The position numbers and the translations under genes were made by a program. Below are positions 23,304 through 35,686 of a DNA stretch of 64,000 bases, piece after piece. Numbering within the stretch: position 1 is the stretch's first letter; every line of letters begins with the position of its first letter. This DNA is from Phallus indusiatus (taxonomy: Eukaryota > Basidiomycota > Agaricomycetes > Phallales > Phallaceae): the NCBI GenBank assembly GCA_027605045.1, contig JAQFWX010000106.1:1-64000 (forward strand), in the 5' to 3' direction. The notes beneath the pieces are model-generated. The model was not told where the DNA came from and searched no databases. It saw only the letters and a program-made list of their open reading frames with translations.

Positions 23304-24933
23304 TCAATTTCCAATACTATCATAGGTTGGGGGAATTTCATCTAAACGAATGGATTCAGAATTGGGTACGCGACCAGCGTCCCGATGGACAAGTACGTTA
23401 GAAGAGGTATCTCCGGTGGGTGATTTAGTGCGTGGTGTCGTAGTGTTAATATTGCCCACTTCAGAATGTCCAGAGTCCTGTCTTGATGGATTGGTAACAC
23501 GAAGCGGACCAGCAGCACCACCATATCCAAGAGGGTTAGGAGTTCCAGGCGATCCAGTTGGAAGAGGAGGACTAGGCGGTGGGTTCGCAACAACATATGG
23601 ATTAGCATATGCAGCTTGTTTCCCGCTTGCACTAGAACCCGATTGTACACTAACTGGACCCGGTGGTGGAGAGCTTGGAGGGTATGATTGCGCTGATGCA
23701 CCTGATGTACCGGTGGATGCGGTACGTGAACCACCAAAGGCTTCACGCTCCTTGGGGTTACGAGCCGCAACTCCTGCACCAGCCGAATCAAGAAGGTACG
23801 CACCAGACCCAGTATCAGATCCTGTATAATGTGTTATTGTGGACGCAGAGAGAGAATTATTATGTGCCGGACGATACTGTTGTTGCTGCCCATAATATCC
23901 TTGTGGCTGTAAATGAGGCGGCTGTTGTTGTGGTTGTTGCTGAACGAATTGCCCACGAGGATCGAAGTACGCTTGTTGCTGCGGATAAGATACAGGAGGT
24001 GGAGAACCACCACCAGGACCAGACAGAACAAACGGTTCCACATGAACATCTGGCATACCACCTGCTGTAGCGGGCTGGTTGAACGACTTTTGTCTCAGCT
24101 CGTCACGGCTTGGACGGCTGGGCGGTGGAGCTGGATCAGGGTCATCCCTATATTGACTGGCGCCATAAAGGCCTGGAACTGACGTAGTTCGATCAGGGTC
24201 GAAATTGCCGTCGAATTCATCTTTCCAGCTGTTGCGTCTGCGTCGGACACAGAACGCAATCACAAGTGCCAATAGAATCAATCCAACAACACCACCAACA
24301 GTTGCGCCGACAATGGTTGCTGTAGGCGGGCTGCTACTGGCTGCGCTTGTCGTACGACCCCCAGACACGGGCACAGGCACTAGACTCGACGAAGTACTAG
24401 TAATTGTCGTTACATCACCCTGGCTATTGGTCAATCTGAAACAGAGAAAAAAAAATAATTAGAATGTTTGAGAAATCTGAGGGTTTTTTTGGCGAAAATA
24501 CAAACGTTGTAAGAAAAACGGTTGTACTAAGCGATTGACTGGTGGAGCTGGCGGCAGCAGCGGAGGTAGGAGGGGGAGTTGGAGACGCATTAGATCCGGA
24601 TGAGGCTGAGGAGCTGCCTGTAGAAGAACCTGTGTTACCGTTGCTTGACGATGATGGTGGCGGCGGTGATGCCGCAGGTGTCGATGAAGATGAAGATCCC
24701 GACGAGGAGCTCGATGAAGAACTTGAGGACGACGAAGATGAGCTTGATGATGAAGGAGGTGGGGTGACACCGCTGCTTTCGCCGCCGCCGTTCGCTGGTG
24801 GAGTCGGGGAGGCTGGTGCAGCGTTGTTACTTGTAGAAGGAGCCGGCTCTTTTAGTGTTGGAGTTGGTATCGATAGTGAAAACGAGGAAGGAGATGACGA
24901 GGGAGATGAGGAATCAACGGAGGACGTGGGCAT
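23304..24933 (-). CDS. Ser-rich single-pass plasma-membrane-type protein
   Basis: Exon 1 (from 24933) is Ser/Pro/Thr-rich, including a run of about 18 consecutive serines. It joins exon 2 after STTVFLTT through a GTTTGT donor and reads TNSQGDVTTITSTSSS. A transmembrane helix follows (TIVGATVGGVVGLILLALVI) with a stop-transfer cluster CVRRRRN, then a long cytosolic tail that is Pro/Gln/Tyr-rich (YYGQQQQYRP) and ends IPPTYDSIGN with a PPxY-like motif. This is the build of O-mannosylated wall-stress-sensor or mucin-like proteins. No WSC cysteine domain is present. No cleavable signal peptide is seen at the chosen ATG, so an upstream exon may be missing or the helix itself acts as a signal anchor. 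Confidence 0.7.
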
Positions 24934-25361
24934 TGGTGAAAACGAAAGCGAAGGTATGATGAAATATTATGGAAGGAAGGAGAGAAGGAAATGAATTTTT
25001 TTAAAAAAAAAATGCGAACAACACGTTGTAAAAATAAGCTAACAATAAATCACAGCCGGAGTAATTCAACTTACGTGGGCTGCCTGATGTTTCGGAAGAT
25101 CCCTGTCTGGGATGAATAGCAACGACGATGTGTTCTCCAGACATTTGAAGTTTTGTAAGCTCAAACTTCTCCTTAGACATGACTGAGGAGAAGCAAGAGA
25201 GAATTGCACGGCTTAATGAGCGCTTAGCGCAGGTGGCGCATTCAAACAATGTCACACGTTTAGCGCCCTAATGTGATGGGCTACATGCAGTGTGATAGTT
25301 TGACATTAATGTTAATGATCTCTAACTAATAAAATAATTATCGCAATCTCTAGATATGTAT
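24934..25361. other. Intergenic region with two weak short frames
   Basis: A minus-strand frame (about 25178-25070) reads MSKEKFELTKLQMSGEHIVV before a GTAAGT donor. A plus-strand frame at 25180 reads MTEEKQERIARLNERLAQVA. Either could be a first exon or chance, and neither is linked to a recognisable product. Confidence 0.25.
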
Positions 25362-27342
25362 TTATTTCCTCCGCTTGTTCAAAACTTTGACAATGGCATT
25401 CTTAATCACATTCGCGGTCTTTTCCACTTCTTTCCGTGTAAGAGCGTTGGTCATCGCAATCTTAATTTCAGGCCGCGGTTCGACAACCTCCTGTCCCCGA
25501 AGTCTCTTCGCGCGGGTAATGAGTACACCCTGGTTGAGTGCTTCGTCCACAATTTCCTGTAGGATTTTTTCCTCGTTCTCAATGTCAAATTGTATCGGGT
25601 TCCCGGGTAAAACCGATTGGGGGTTTGACAGCTTCGGCAGCTGACCTAACGTCAAATTAACCTTTCTTCGTAATGCGATCGGAGATAACGGCGACATAGC
25701 GCCCTTGATGTCTCCCCCAGCTAGTTGAATATGGATCAGAGGCGATGCAGGATGAGATGGTATATGTATTCCCTCGACTTTGTCGATGATTGATCGGAAG
25801 ATGCAAGTGTTTTCATGCAGTGTTGTCAGTTTTGTTGGGTTGTGCGTAAGAATATGAATCCCCTCAGAGGCGCTAACTGCTAGCAGTGCTGGCATAGCAG
25901 CGGAGAACACGAATGAGGTGCCGTTAATGCGCTGGAGACGACAACAAAAGCCAAGCATTAGCTATGTGACACTCCATTTTGACAAGAGAAAGCTATACTG
26001 TACCTGATGGTCGACAACGTGCCTTGTTCCGGCGCAGAAACCACCAGTCGCACAAAGCCCAATAGCGAGAGATCCCACCAGTAGATCGACCTCCGTCGCC
26101 TGAATTCAAAAAATGCGCATTAGCTCGATGAGGCTAGTATCACACCATTTAGCACTAAGGTGATCTTACCGGTACATTGTACAGCTCCGTTAAACCACGT
26201 CCGGTCCGGCCAACAGTTCCAAATGATATACTTTCATCTAGACACAGACGGAATTTGTACTTGTTTTTTAATGCAATCTTGTAAAAATCAACACGGTGTC
26301 AGTTGATGTCACACCTTCAGATGGCATCGGAGGAGGGGGCTTACAATCTTGGGCAAATCAATCATAGCGCCATCATTCTCGAATATACCCTCAGTTACAA
26401 TAAAGCGACGCGTTAAAGGTAGCCGCTTTTTGACCCGTTCCCGCTCAACGCTGTCTAATACCTCCTCTAGACTCTTCACGTCGTTATGGTCGTACCACCG
26501 TACTGTAGACCGAGACACTTGTATGCCCTTGTGCACAGCGAAATTAACCCCTCGATCCGCGACTATGATATCTCCACGTTTACAAAAGGCTGGAATAACG
26601 GATGAAATGGTAGAAAATGCTTGGGAATAAATAATAGCCGATTCCGTGCCCAGGAATGAAGCAATGTTTTGTTCCAGTTCCATGTGAACGTCTAAAAGGA
26701 CAACAGTTAACATGATTCTCAAATGAATTTTTTGAGCTCTCATACCAATGGTTCCATAGAATCCAGGAGGGCCACAACTTCCAACACCATATTTCCTCAA
26801 TGTTTCTATTGCTTTTGCGGTAACTCTCTCGTCCCCTGCCAGACCTGTGAAATTGTAACTGGCAAGGTTGAAAACCTGCTTTCCACCGTTGTTAACAAGT
26901 TTGGGTTTCGGACCACTGGAGCCTTGGATGATGGGTAGATTGGTAAGTTCATTGGCTTCGTTGTTACTGGGAGGTTGAGCTAAAGGCTCTGGTATCCATT
27001 CGTCTACGAGCTCGTCAATTTCCTGGAGTCATAAGCTTATCAATATTCAATTGTCAACAAGGGTAAGAGTTTGAAAATTACCTTTTCGCTCAATTTGACA
27101 TAATTATCTTCGCCACTTCTTGTGCGACTCTGCAGCAGAGTACGAATTGCCCAAAGAACCAGCAGAATTTCAAGGATCGTACGACCGGGGTCATTTCTGT
27201 GCGAAGAGCGAATATATCGCCCAATCATACCGGAACCAGGAATTTTGTTCCATGTTCCCTCAGCAAATGCATAAGATGATTGTAAGAATGAAAAGACTGG
27301 TGCGAGCGCAGGGTTTATGGATGGAGTAGGAAGTTCGGCCAT
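25362..27342 (-). CDS. LCB1: Serine palmitoyltransferase subunit 1
   Basis: Lcb1 pairs with Lcb2 in the ER to condense serine with palmitoyl-CoA, the first step of sphingolipid synthesis. The exons give [17 protein letters not shown] with a membrane helix ([16 protein letters not shown]). The alpha-oxoamine synthase core follows: [56 protein letters not shown], then [20 protein letters not shown] with [20 protein letters not shown]. As expected for Lcb1, the position of the PLP-binding lysine is not a lysine ([10 protein letters not shown]), so this subunit is catalytically silent alone. Five or more short introns interrupt it. Start 27342 is chosen; an in-frame non-ATG extension to 27366 exists. 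Confidence 0.95.
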
Positions 27343-28204
27343 CGAGTGGTAGTGGTTAGTGGACACTCTGGAGTAGATAGAAAAAGTAATGAAGCAAAGA
27401 ATGAGAGAGTAAAGAGCGATGTGAAAATACCTTTTTTTCCGTGGCCTTTGAAATTAAAAGTAGCTTTCCTTTGGGGTTTTGGATGCAGTCCTTTTTGGCC
27501 TTTTGTTGGGCGCTTGTGATGCCAGCATGACAAATCAACCAACGGACGACTAATCGCACTAAGCGCACGCCGACGATTCGACTTCGTTGAGGCCCGGAAT
27601 GATCATCACGATTGTGCACACTGCGCGAGACTACGCGCCGCGGGCAATTGGAATATCAAATACAAGTCAGACGATTTCTCCTTCAAGGTTCTTGTCGCAA
27701 ATAAACCCATTCTTTATCGCATCACCTTCATGTGAACTTGAAGCCAGGTTTATTCTTGCCCCTTCTTTCACGATTGATACTTGATCAATCGAATTGAACT
27801 GGGATGCCGCTATATTCAGCTTGAATGAATTCTTTGGGGATCGAGTAGTTTCCGGCGAGCGTCCTGTGCGACACGGATGAGACTTCCCGCAGGACCAAGG
27901 TGATTGGAATTCTCGTAGGCACCTGTCTTCTTATCATCATCCTGATATGCTTGATTGGGATCTGTAAAGACTACGGAAGAATGCTCTTTATCTATGTATG
28001 TACGTTGCTGTGCTGGACCTTTAGCAATGCGCGCTTATCAGTCCCCGTACATCAGCTGCAGCCTCAATATCGATTGACCTCGTAGAGTATATCTCTAAAT
28101 CAAACAAAATCTTCAAAAAATGGAATATATCTAAATACAACGCATATGTATATGTTTATGCACGGTGCAGACTAAAGCTGCTTTTGAGACACAGACACAT
28201 TTTT
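27343..28204. other. Gap between LCB1 and ILV5 with an unresolved open stretch
   Basis: At about 27640-28050 several frames are open at once. On the minus strand one can read AYENSNHLGPAGSLIRVAQD. In a second frame, a 51-codon ATG frame reads MMIRRQVPTRIPITLVLREV and ends GIPVQFD. In a third, NSFKLNIAASQFNSIDQVSI. On the plus strand the same DNA gives a single hydrophobic helix (VIGILVGTCLLIIILICLIG). A small gene or a gene remnant may be here, but I cannot choose strand or frame. Confidence 0.3.
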
Positions 28205-29828
28205 TTACTCGCTCTTGTAGTCGGGACGTAAAGAACGAACAACTTTGCCTGATTAAATGTAATTCAGAGGTCTGCTTATATACACGCAATTTGCAAAGGA
28301 ACTCTTACCTGCACGCCATATCTCTTGGCTATCAATCTCAGCAAGCTCCCGAGCAAGATCTTGCCGGTAGGTAGCTCTGCCATTGAACTCGAGAGACTTG
28401 CGAGTTTCGGTTCCATCTCTTACACTCTGGTAAAGCTTCTCGAAGATTGGGACATTAGCCTTTTCAAAGATGGGTGCCCAGTCTAAAGCACCACGGCGGG
28501 CGGTGGTTGAGCAAGCCGCATACATGTAGTCCTAATACTCCTGATGAGCAAAGACAATCTCGACAACTTCATAAATTGGGATAATTACCATTCTGAAGAA
28601 ACGTCAATTTAGATGATTAGTAATTGAAGAAATACACTCACCCCTTAGCACCGATGAGAGGATAAAGGGACTGTGTTGCTTCTTCAACAGTTTCATTAAA
28701 TGCTTCGGAGGGCGTGTGTCCATTTTTCCGCAGAACCTATAACGCGTTCAAGATGGGCGTTTGAAAATTCAGAATATACATACTTGGTATTGAGCCAAGA
28801 AAAGACCCTCTTATATGCATTGTGAGTTTGAATTAGTAGGCTTCCTTATTTATTGACTTACGAATAGCACCCATAAGCTGAAAAAAAATGTAAATGTAGG
28901 ATACAACAGGATAGTCGCATTTTACTTACAACACCACGTTCACCGTACAAGTCTGAGTAAACTTCCTTTTCAAAGGTAGTTTCATAAAGGTATCCAGAGC
29001 CGATACCGATACCAAGGGCAATGGCCTTCTCTTTCGCCTTTCCACTGACATCTTGCCAGACGGCAACACTAGAATTGATACCACGGCCTTCTTTGAATAG
29101 AGTACGGACAGTTCTCCCCGAACCCTTTGGAGCGACGAGAATAACATCAACGTCGGGGGGAGGAACGACGTGAGTGTCGTCCTTGTAGACAACAGAGAAT
29201 CCGTGACTGAAATAAAGGGTTTTGCCTTTGGTGATGAGAGGTGCAACGGTAGACCAGGTAGCGGACTGAGCAGCATCCGAAAGCAAATTCATGATAATAG
29301 TACCACGTTGAATTGCTTCTTCGATGGGGAACAATGTCTCTCCAGGGACCTAACGAGATGCAAGTCAGCTTATGATCGTCCTCAAATATCGTACGACAAC
29401 CTACCCATCCATCTTCGATGGCTTGCTGCCAGCTTTCACCGTCCTTACGTACCCCAACAATGACATTCAAACCATTGTCGCGGGCGTTAAGACCTTGACC
29501 ATGTCCCTGCGAGCCGTAACCAATGAGGGCTAAAGTATCGTTTTTGAAGTATTCTTGTAATTTTGGCAATGGCCAGTCGTTTCGTTCGTAAACGACTTCC
29601 TTTGTGCCAGCAAAGTCAAGGGTTTTTACACCACGAACAAACTACAATAACATCTTCAGTAAAAAAGTTAAAAAGAAAAGAAAAACGACATGCTTGAGTA
29701 GGTGCAACACGTCGAGCTGCTTGCACAGTCGACTTTGACAGTGCCGAGAATGGACGGGCGGTGACGCCAACGGCGCGGGGTGCATTGCGGAGAGCGACGC
29801 GAGCAGAACGGGAGACGAGCGAGGACAT
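28205..29828 (-). CDS. ILV5: Ketol-acid reductoisomerase, mitochondrial
   Basis: Ilv5 is the NADPH-dependent second enzyme of valine/isoleucine synthesis in the mitochondrial matrix. The N-terminus is an Arg/Ser-rich presequence ([19 protein letters not shown]). The Rossmann fold carries [20 protein letters not shown]. Metal and substrate region residues follow ([48 protein letters not shown]). The C-terminal knotted domain includes [19 protein letters not shown] and [20 protein letters not shown]. The last small exon reads [11 protein letters not shown] and ends at TAA 28205-28207. The length of about 400 residues is typical. It diverges from MGM1 with about 205 bp between starts. Confidence 0.96.
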
Positions 29829-30033
29829 GACTGCAGGGAGAGAGACAAAGCTTGGAAGATCCCCAAAAAAATGACTTGGACCTGGGTTATGTACTGGCGC
29901 TCGTTAAGCGAGACGTTGCTTGCAGTCGATTGGATTGCAACTTCTTTCCCACGCTTTGGTGTCACTCCAGTCAGTCAGTGCCGTTAAGTCTCGCGTACGT
30001 CGACATTGAACGCCTTTTTCAACCTCGGCTTTG

Positions 30034-33000
30034 ATGATGGTCCCTTGGACGAGGAAGGCGGCGACAGATATTTTGTTAGCTCGTCGACCAACGACGATGG
30101 CTTCAAGGTGGTCGTCATCGTCATCTACGACACTGCTGTCCGTTCGACGACGAAGTCATATGTCTTCGCTGGTCATGTCGTCTCTGCGCCTCCGACATCA
30201 CGGCAAAATTCATCCAATACCTCTGCGTCATATGCACGTTCGTGCAATATCTTACACTGCAATTCCTCGATTCATGCTACGCGCTTTTCGAGTACCAGTC
30301 GCCGGTGCGACAGTGGGTGCTGGTGCATTTGGATATGCAAATTACAAGTTTGAAGGTGGGTTCTCGCCATTTTTCGAATAAATCATTGCTTATCCAAGAC
30401 ATATTAGAATTCAGGAAACAATCGACACAGTGGCTAAATACCGTTCAGGATACCGCTACCGACGCTTGGGACGCCGCCGCAGACGGCCTAAAGTCAGTAA
30501 AGTCCAGAGTCGCTGAAGTCAAAATGCCATCGCTCGAGACACCCCAGTTTCTCAAAACCCTGTTGAGCGGCTCAAACAGTCGTCATGAAAACCAGCATGA
30601 CCAGGAAAAGAATTCGGAGAGCGATTCTCAGAACCAACCACCCACACCCGAAGAAAAGACCGCTATTGCAGCTCTTATCGCCGCTACACTCTCCTCCCCG
30701 AGCGATCCAGTTCAGTCAGAAAGAAGAAATGAAGGCAGATCCGACGAGCTGATGCATCTTACCCGCAAACTAATCGAAATTCGGAGTATCCTTCTTAGCA
30801 TTGACCAAAACGATGCCCTCAAGCTACCCAGTATTGTGGTCATTGGAAGTCAAAGCTCTGGAAAGAGCTCCGTTTTGGAAACTATCGTCGGACATGAGTT
30901 TCTACCAAAGTGGGTTATACTATTGTGTTGCATTGTAAGGCCTTACTGATACGATTCGTTTTAGGGGCAGTAACATGGTTACTCGCCGGCCGATCGAGCT
31001 TACCCTCATTCACAGCCCCCCTTCTCCGAACGGTCAAACGGAGGAATATGGAGAATTTCCTACTCTTGGACTTGGCAAAATCCACGACTTTGCCCAAATT
31101 CAGCGAACTTTGACAGACCTTAATCTCGCCGTTCCCGCTTCCGAAGCAGTCTCCAATGATCCTATAGAATTGCGGATACACAGTCCATACGTTCCTGATT
31201 TAACTCTCATTGATCTTCCTGGTTATGTTCAAATCGCCTCTATGGACCAGCCAGAATCACTGAAAGAAAAGATATCCGTGCTTTGTGATAAATATATTCG
31301 CGAGCCGAATATAATCCTCGCTGTTTGTGCGGCTGATGTCGATTTGGCCAATTCACCTGCTTTACGAGCAAGTCGTAAAGTCGACCCCTTGGGACTGCGA
31401 ACGATAGGTGTTATCACGAAAATGGACCTTGTCCCTCCAGAAACTGGTGCAACCGTTTTATCGGGGAACAGATATCCACTTCACCTTGGTTATGTTGGTG
31501 TTGTCTGCAAAACATCCGCTCTGAAGAACTCAGGTTCCAGCGCTCTCGTGAGAAAAGCAGAGTCTGACTACTTTCATGCTCATAAAGAACATTTTGGAGC
31601 GTCAACTTCGCTTCTCGTTGGAACAGACACGTTGAAACGACGTCTCATGGATGTGCTTGAATCGTCCATGGCGTCCTCTCTTCATGGCATTACAAACGCC
31701 GTTCAACTTGAGTTAGAAGATGCGACGTATCAATTCAAAGTCCAATACAACGACCGCCGGATCACCGCAGAATCGTATGTCGCCGAAACAATGGACGCTC
31801 TTAAAGTCAAGTTCAAAAATTACACAACCCAATTCAGCAAGCCTCAAATTCGAGACAAATTGAAAGCCATGTTAGACGAAAAGTCGATGGACATTTTGGA
31901 ACAGTTATATTGGTCTGACAAACGTGCACCAGAATTAACGGCTCTAGGTGCTGATCCAAAAGTTAAACCCGAAAATCTCGAGCCGTATTGGCGATACAAA
32001 CTCGAGGCTGCGTCGTCGTTGCTGACGAAATCGGGTATAGGACGTGATTCTACAAATCTTGTAGCTGAAGGTCTACGAACTTTAATTGAATCCATCGCGA
32101 GCGAAGAGCCTTTTACGCATCATCCGGATGCTGCAGAACGACTAATGGAATTTTCACACATGATTTTACGGGATCGAGTAGGTGTTACGGCCGATCAAGT
32201 TGAGAATTGCATCAAGCCATTTAAATACGAAGTTGAAGTCGAACCGCAAGAGTGGCAAGTCGGGCGTCTGAAGGCAATTGACTTGTTCGAGAAGGAGATG
32301 AATATGTGTGAGATGAAAGTGAAAGAGATTAGGAAACGGGTCGGTGGAAGTCGTCGGTTGTCGAATTTGATGACATATGTGAAGGCTCTTCAGGAAGAGC
32401 AGGCGGAGAGAAAGGCTAAGCTGCTGGCTGCAGAGAATACGGATTCAGCGGTGAGCGAAACCGCTGACGACTCGATTGAGACGCAAGACTACCGGTATAC
32501 GCCGGCTCAATTGCTCGACGGTTCGTTGTGATTCTATTCATTGACATTTTTCTCGTTATTGACGTGTATGTTAGCCCGACACGCGATTTTGTACAGTGAC
32601 CGGTTAGGCATTCTCAAATTGCGGCTCGCTGCACTTAGATCAAAACGATGCAAGAAAGGATCAGAGAATAGTCAATTCTGTCCTGAAATATTTTTGAATG
32701 TGGTCGCGAATAAATTGGCTTATACATCTTCCTTATTTATCAATATTGAACTTTTGGAGCAATTCTTCTATCAGGTATGGTGTAATTGTTTATACAGTCA
32801 ATTTCATGCTGAACCACCTGTTATTCAACCAGTTCCCGCGAGAGATCGATTCACGGTTGATATATGATTTGGACCGGAACGAGATCTTGAAATTTGCGCG
32901 TGAAAATCCTGCGGTGAGAAGACATTTGGATTTGCAAGAACGGAAGGATAAACTTGAGGAGGTTAGTATTTCTAAATTGTTGGAAAGTTGTTTACTAATA

Positions 33001-33104
33001 TCATTATGTAGGTAATGAAATCCCTGCAGAGTTTGGTCAACCTACGAAAAGACGCTCAACCTCAAAAACGACGCTCTCAAGGGTTATTTTCTTCCTTCTT
33101 ATAA
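30034..33104 (+). CDS. MGM1: Mitochondrial inner-membrane dynamin-like GTPase
   Basis: Mgm1/OPA1 drives inner-membrane fusion and crista maintenance. Exon 1 is a long Arg/Ser-rich presequence ending with a hydrophobic segment ([20 protein letters not shown]). The GTPase follows with G1 GSQSSGKSS, the switch region [13 protein letters not shown]3 DLPG and G4 TKMD. The middle domain and stalk follow, then a GED with [37 protein letters not shown] and [18 protein letters not shown], ending SQGLFSSFL at 33104. Introns close in phase at about 30356-30411, 30909-30964, about 32527-32576, and within the GED (after EQFFYQ, after KLEE). Start 30034 is the first ATG of the frame. Confidence 0.95.
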
Positions 33105-33245
33105 AATACCACTCGTTTAACTCTTACTCTTTTATCTCACATACTACTCTAAACATCATGTTTATATCATTTCGCATGCACCACTCGCTGTACACATAGA
33201 CAAATATTAATGATAAAATAAGTAATGTTAACACTGCAAAAATAT

Positions 33246-33966
33246 CTATAGTTTGGCACGAGCTTTAGAAGCCTGAATATAAAAGTATGTGAAGGGAATG
33301 TCGACGTAGAAAGTGAATAAAACATACGCTTAAGACGGCATCAAGCTTGGTAGCCAGCATGATATTGCCTTTTGTCTGGAGAAGAGTCAGCCTGGACTCG
33401 GTCAATGAAGGCTATGATTCACCTTTAATTTGCCGGTCAAGAATGCTTTTTGAGCGTCCAACTGCAAACTGGTCAACGAGCTTGTAAATGCAAAAGAATA
33501 ACGATAGTCAGACCTTGCCGTTAGCAATGGAGACAAATATGTCATCTACAACCCATTTCAATGATATTATCATGGATCATAGAAGCTTGAATACGCACCC
33601 TTAAATATGAGCGTTACATCTGCTTTAGGTTTTGCAGGCCCTTTGGTAACAGTTCCGTTCTTCTTCAAGTCAATTGTCCATATGGCTTCCTTGTCTTCAG
33701 AATTGGTGACACGAATCTCAAAGATTCCGTTCGTCTAGAATAAGATATTTCAGCTGAATATATTACAGAGAAGGTGCATTAATGACCTTTTTAATCATCT
33801 GCTTTTTCTCGGCTTCGCTTGCCCCATCGAAAGATTTAGCTAGACCAACCAGAACCTCAGAAGACTATGAGTAGCACACGACAACAAGCTATCAGCACAA
33901 AAGAATTGCGGTTAATCAAAATATGGTTGCACCGACCTGAAATCCGGGAATATTAATGTCGGACAT
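33246..33966 (-). CDS. SCP2 sterol-carrier domain protein with peroxisomal signal
   Basis: This stand-alone SCP2 domain of about 130 residues begins MSDINIPGFQ and continues SSEVLVGLAKSFDGASEAEK, GIFEIRVTNSEDKEAIWTID, KADVTLIFKDDIFVSIANGK and AFLTGKLKTKGNIMLATKLD. It ends SKARAKL. SCP2 domains bind fatty acyl-CoAs and sterols. The terminal AKL is a PTS1-type peroxisomal import signal. Several short introns split it. In animals and some fungi this domain is fused to the C-terminus of the beta-oxidation multifunctional enzyme. Here FOX2 lacks it and lies 7.4 kb away, so this protein may provide the function in trans (inference). Confidence 0.9.
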
Positions 33967-34159
33967 GCTGGCAGACTGCAAGATTGAAATTACACCTGTT
34001 CGTGAGTTGGGCGTGTTATAAGCAGCCAGTTACAGTACACTGCTTAAACTACTTACCATGTGATTAACAAAAGCTTACTTCCAGCCAAGTGTTACATGTT
34101 ACGCATCACGCAGGTCACAAATATAGTATTCACGAGGATAATTCGACGATCATATCGAA

Positions 34160-35170
34160 ATGAGTACTGTTACAGTAAATCCATATCAAGAGGTTCCAGA
34201 AGTAACCAAATCGAAGGTTTATTTCTACTCACTCCATTAATAATATGTGTCTGACGGCAGCTCAGAAAGAGCAACATCTCAGATTTACTACATCCGCGCC
34301 TTTCGCGCCAACATACGTTCATTCAATACTTTCAGACGGACGTTCCAACCCAGATGTAGTTTATACCAACAGAATTCAAAACCGGCAGGTTGCACTCGAG
34401 AATCCTGCGAAAAAGAGCCGGGCTAAAGAATTGGCTGATCAACGTAAGGCTCGTCAAGCTCTCGACAAAGCTCGACGTAAAACACGAGTGATCAGTCGGA
34501 AGAGAGCTGCCGCTACAGGAATATGGAGTTTAAAACCGGAAGAGAGATCGTAAGTGTAGCTGGTTGTTTCCTTTCCTTTCACTCTTTAATTGTACTTTGG
34601 CAGTTATGAGTTGTTCTTGCCATTACATGCCTTATGGAGGGGATACATTTCCGAATTGTTAGCATTACCACCACGTCCTGCTCAACCTCCCAAAGGAGCT
34701 CATCGTATGCCTAATGTACAAAACATGCAAGGAAAACTTGTCAAGGCAGATTTTCACGGAAGTATTCTCTCAGGTCCGTTCCCTTCATTGGCATCATGTT
34801 TCCGTTATCATTGGTTTATTCTTGATACAGTGCGAAGTGCAAAGAACGCCTCGCTCGTGGGAGTCGGCGGAATTGTCATAGAAGAAACCGAGAATACATT
34901 CAAAGTTATAACGCCAAAGAACCAACTAAAAGGTAGGAAAGACCCGTCTTGGCTTTCTACGCTACTTAGCCCGATTCCCATATAGTAATCCCAAAAGTAA
35001 ATTCGACTTTTGTGTTCAAAATCCCACTGTATGCTCCCCCAAAATCACCGAACCCGGACGACAATCCAGATGCCGAGCCAACTCTCGAATTTGAGTTATA
35101 TGGCAGTCAATTTGCGTTTCGGGCGAGCGACCGCGCGACAAAGAAATTCAAGCACAAAGTGATCCAATGA
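34160..35170 (+). CDS. POP4: Ribonuclease P/MRP protein subunit p29
   Basis: Pop4/Rpp29 is a core protein of RNase P and RNase MRP, needed for tRNA 5' maturation and rRNA processing in the nucleus. Exon 1 (34160-34216) encodes MSTVTVNPYQEVPEVTKSK. After a 49-nt intron the protein continues with a Lys/Arg-rich helix (ENPAKKSRAKELADQRKARQ), then YELFLPLHALWRGYISELLA. The Sm-like barrel follows: KLVKADFHGSILSV, AKNASLVGVGGIVIEETENT, FKVITPKNQLK, VNSTFVFKIP and ELYGSQFAFRASDRATKKFK. The stop is at 35168-35170. The start region diverges from the SCP2 gene with 193 bp between. Confidence 0.92.
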
Positions 35171-35399
35171 ATCTGCTTGGACACACCTCTTGTGTTCCAC
35201 TATTCGTGGGTCAATTTCATATGACACACCTGTGTAATGGTACAAAACCAAACTGACCTTATTACGGCATGGGGCATATCTTTGCGATCATACGAGAAGT
35301 CATCATTTTGTGATTTCTCATGGTAATTTCCCCAAGAGGTCCTCCTTCATGTATCTTGAGTTTCTCCCTTGGGTCTTGTACAGCTCAAGATTCGTATCC

Positions 35400-35580
35400 A
35401 GATCCAGCTCAGGTCAATGTACAAAAGTGTACTAGGTACATAGCAGTACTGTGGCACATCATGTATTGTAATGTATCCAGATGTAGCATCTGGTCTGATT
35501 AGAAGAATAAATAAAATAAGTATCTTCTAAGATATCAACAAGCCCCTAAAGGCCTTTCTCCACGTACACACAATCTTCGG
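35400..35580 (-). pseudogene. Decayed 3' end of a third HIT-gene copy
   Basis: The stretch around 35430-35560 closely resembles 37225-37400, the 3' flank and last codons of the intact HIT gene. Shared blocks include CAGTACTGTGGC(A/G)CA, GCATCTGG, and ATATCAACAAGCCCCTAAAG followed by CCTTTCTCCA. No HIT motif survives. It is best explained as a remnant of an old tandem copy in the same orientation. Confidence 0.45.
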
Positions 35581-35686
35581 CTGGGGGCATACCATTCTTC
35601 TATTTCTTTTATGAGTGTTTGGCGAGTCCCCGGCAGCATTTTTTCCCCTTAACCAGCCCAACACCACTGGCGTATTGTACGCCATC

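Noticed and set aside
24542..24994. Plus-strand frame rich in Asp/Glu
   Set aside because: It is the antisense of the Ser/Pro-rich exon of the membrane protein; a run of Ser codons reads as acidic residues on the other strand.
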